Below, piece after piece: positions 5,409-5,833 of a stretch of 5,833 nt of DNA. How positions within the stretch are numbered: the stretch's first letter is position 1; every line of letters begins with the position of its first letter. A program made the position numbers and the translations under genes. The notes under the pieces were generated by a model, which saw only the letters and a program-made list of their open reading frames with translations, was not told the origin of the DNA and did not search any database. The stretch comes from Acidimicrobiia bacterium (GTDB lineage: Bacteria > Actinomycetota > Acidimicrobiia > IMCC26256 > JAENVU01): assembly GCA_017882945.1 (NCBI GenBank), contig JADGON010000157.1, forward strand, positions 1 to 5,833, read 5' to 3'.

Positions 5409-5833
5409 GTGGAATCCGGGGCGGGTCCAGCGGTGCCTTCTTCGACGACCAGGATCATCAAGGCACTCGTACCGATCGTTGTCATCCTCGCTGTGTGCGC
5501 GGGAGCCGTCGGCCTGCAGGTCTCGAAGGACCGGCACCTCGGTCCGCTCGACGAGCAGGCGCACATCGACTACGTGAACCGCCTGCTGGACGGTCACTTC
5601 CCCGCGCTCGGGCAGAAGCTCTCGAAGGAGACGCGCCGGCAGGTCGCGTGTCGCGGCATCGAGTCACCCGCGGGTTTCGGTGACTCGACGAACTGCAAGC
5701 AGTACCGGACCGACAAGATGCTGCCCGAGCGGGGGTACGGGTACGAAGCGGGGCAACCACCGATCTACTACGCCGTCACTGCCGCGCTGAGCAAGATCAC
5801 CCCGGGCGACGATGTCGATTCGATCCGGCGCAC
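5409..5833 (+). CDS. N-terminal part of a DUF2142/GT-C-like membrane glycosyltransferase, cut by the window end
   Basis: The frame stays open to the right edge, giving 141 visible codons. After a short N-terminus comes one clear membrane helix (about residues 16-38). It is followed by an outward-facing loop with LDEQAHIDYVNRLLDGHFP (47-65) and, later, GQPPIYYAVTAAL (115-127). In multi-membrane GT-C-type enzymes and DUF2142 proteins, an acidic pair (here Asp48-Glu49) just after the first helix is part of the active site, and a PPxYY segment leads into the next helices. Such enzymes move sugars from lipid-linked donors to cell-envelope acceptors outside the membrane. Cys81 and Cys96 in the loop could form a disulfide. 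The start is uncertain: ATG 5367, GTG 5409 or GTG 5433 are all in frame. I favour 5409 because a -10-like hexamer lies just upstream and codons 5367-5408 include rare AGA and CTA. Family level is moderately sure; substrate is unknown. Confidence 0.7.
   Translation, partial: MESGAGPAVPSSTTRIIKALVPIVVILAVCAGAVGLQVSKDRHLGPLDEQAHIDYVNRLLDGHFPALGQKLSKETRRQVACRGIESPAGFGDSTNCKQYRTDKMLPERGYGYEAGQPPIYYAVTAALSKITPGDDVDSIRR

Noticed and set aside
1..5833. An exotic defence, mobile or RNA-based system
   Set aside because: All space is taken by conserved coding sequence. I saw no transposase, integrase, terminal repeats, tRNA-like folds or non-coding stretch longer than about 50 bases.

Overview
The window is a stretch of very GC-rich bacterial chromosome in which every gene reads on the + strand. 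The base composition, frequent GTG starts and nearly absent intergenic space point to an actinobacterium. The order 2-oxo acid dehydrogenase E2 - lipB - lipA resembles the mycobacterial dlaT-lipB-lipA neighbourhood. A deep-branching class such as Acidimicrobiia is my guess; the sequence alone does not fix it.

Layout. Bases 2-1294 hold the 3' part of an E2 (dihydrolipoamide acyltransferase) gene; its 5' end lies outside the window. It overlaps by 4 bases the start of one continuous reading frame (1291-2949). That frame encodes an octanoyltransferase (LipB) joined in frame to a lipoyl synthase (LipA), with the recognisable catalytic residues and cluster ligands of both enzymes intact. One base later comes a PNPOx-fold, probably FMN-binding, protein (2951-3493). 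It overlaps by 10 bases an M24-family (Xaa-Pro peptidase-like) metallopeptidase (3484-4584). Ten bases further is an unrecognised protein of about eight membrane helices (4595-5362). The window ends inside a membrane protein (about 5409 to the edge) whose N-terminus resembles DUF2142/GT-C-type glycosyltransferases.

How the genes work together. The first two genes form a logical unit: LipB moves octanoate onto the lipoyl-domain lysine of proteins such as the E2 just upstream, and LipA inserts two sulfurs to make lipoyl. Acceptor, transferase and sulfur inserter are thus tightly linked, and the last two steps may sit on one polypeptide. The PNPOx protein, peptidase and membrane protein have operon-like spacing, but nothing in them ties them to lipoate. 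A change of transcription unit is plausible at 5363-5408, which has AT-richer sequence, a -10-like hexamer and rare codons.

I saw no mobile element, CRISPR array, tRNA, rRNA or defence system. The most noteworthy item is the in-frame LipB-LipA fusion. The rest is mostly ordinary housekeeping sequence plus one uncharacterised membrane protein.
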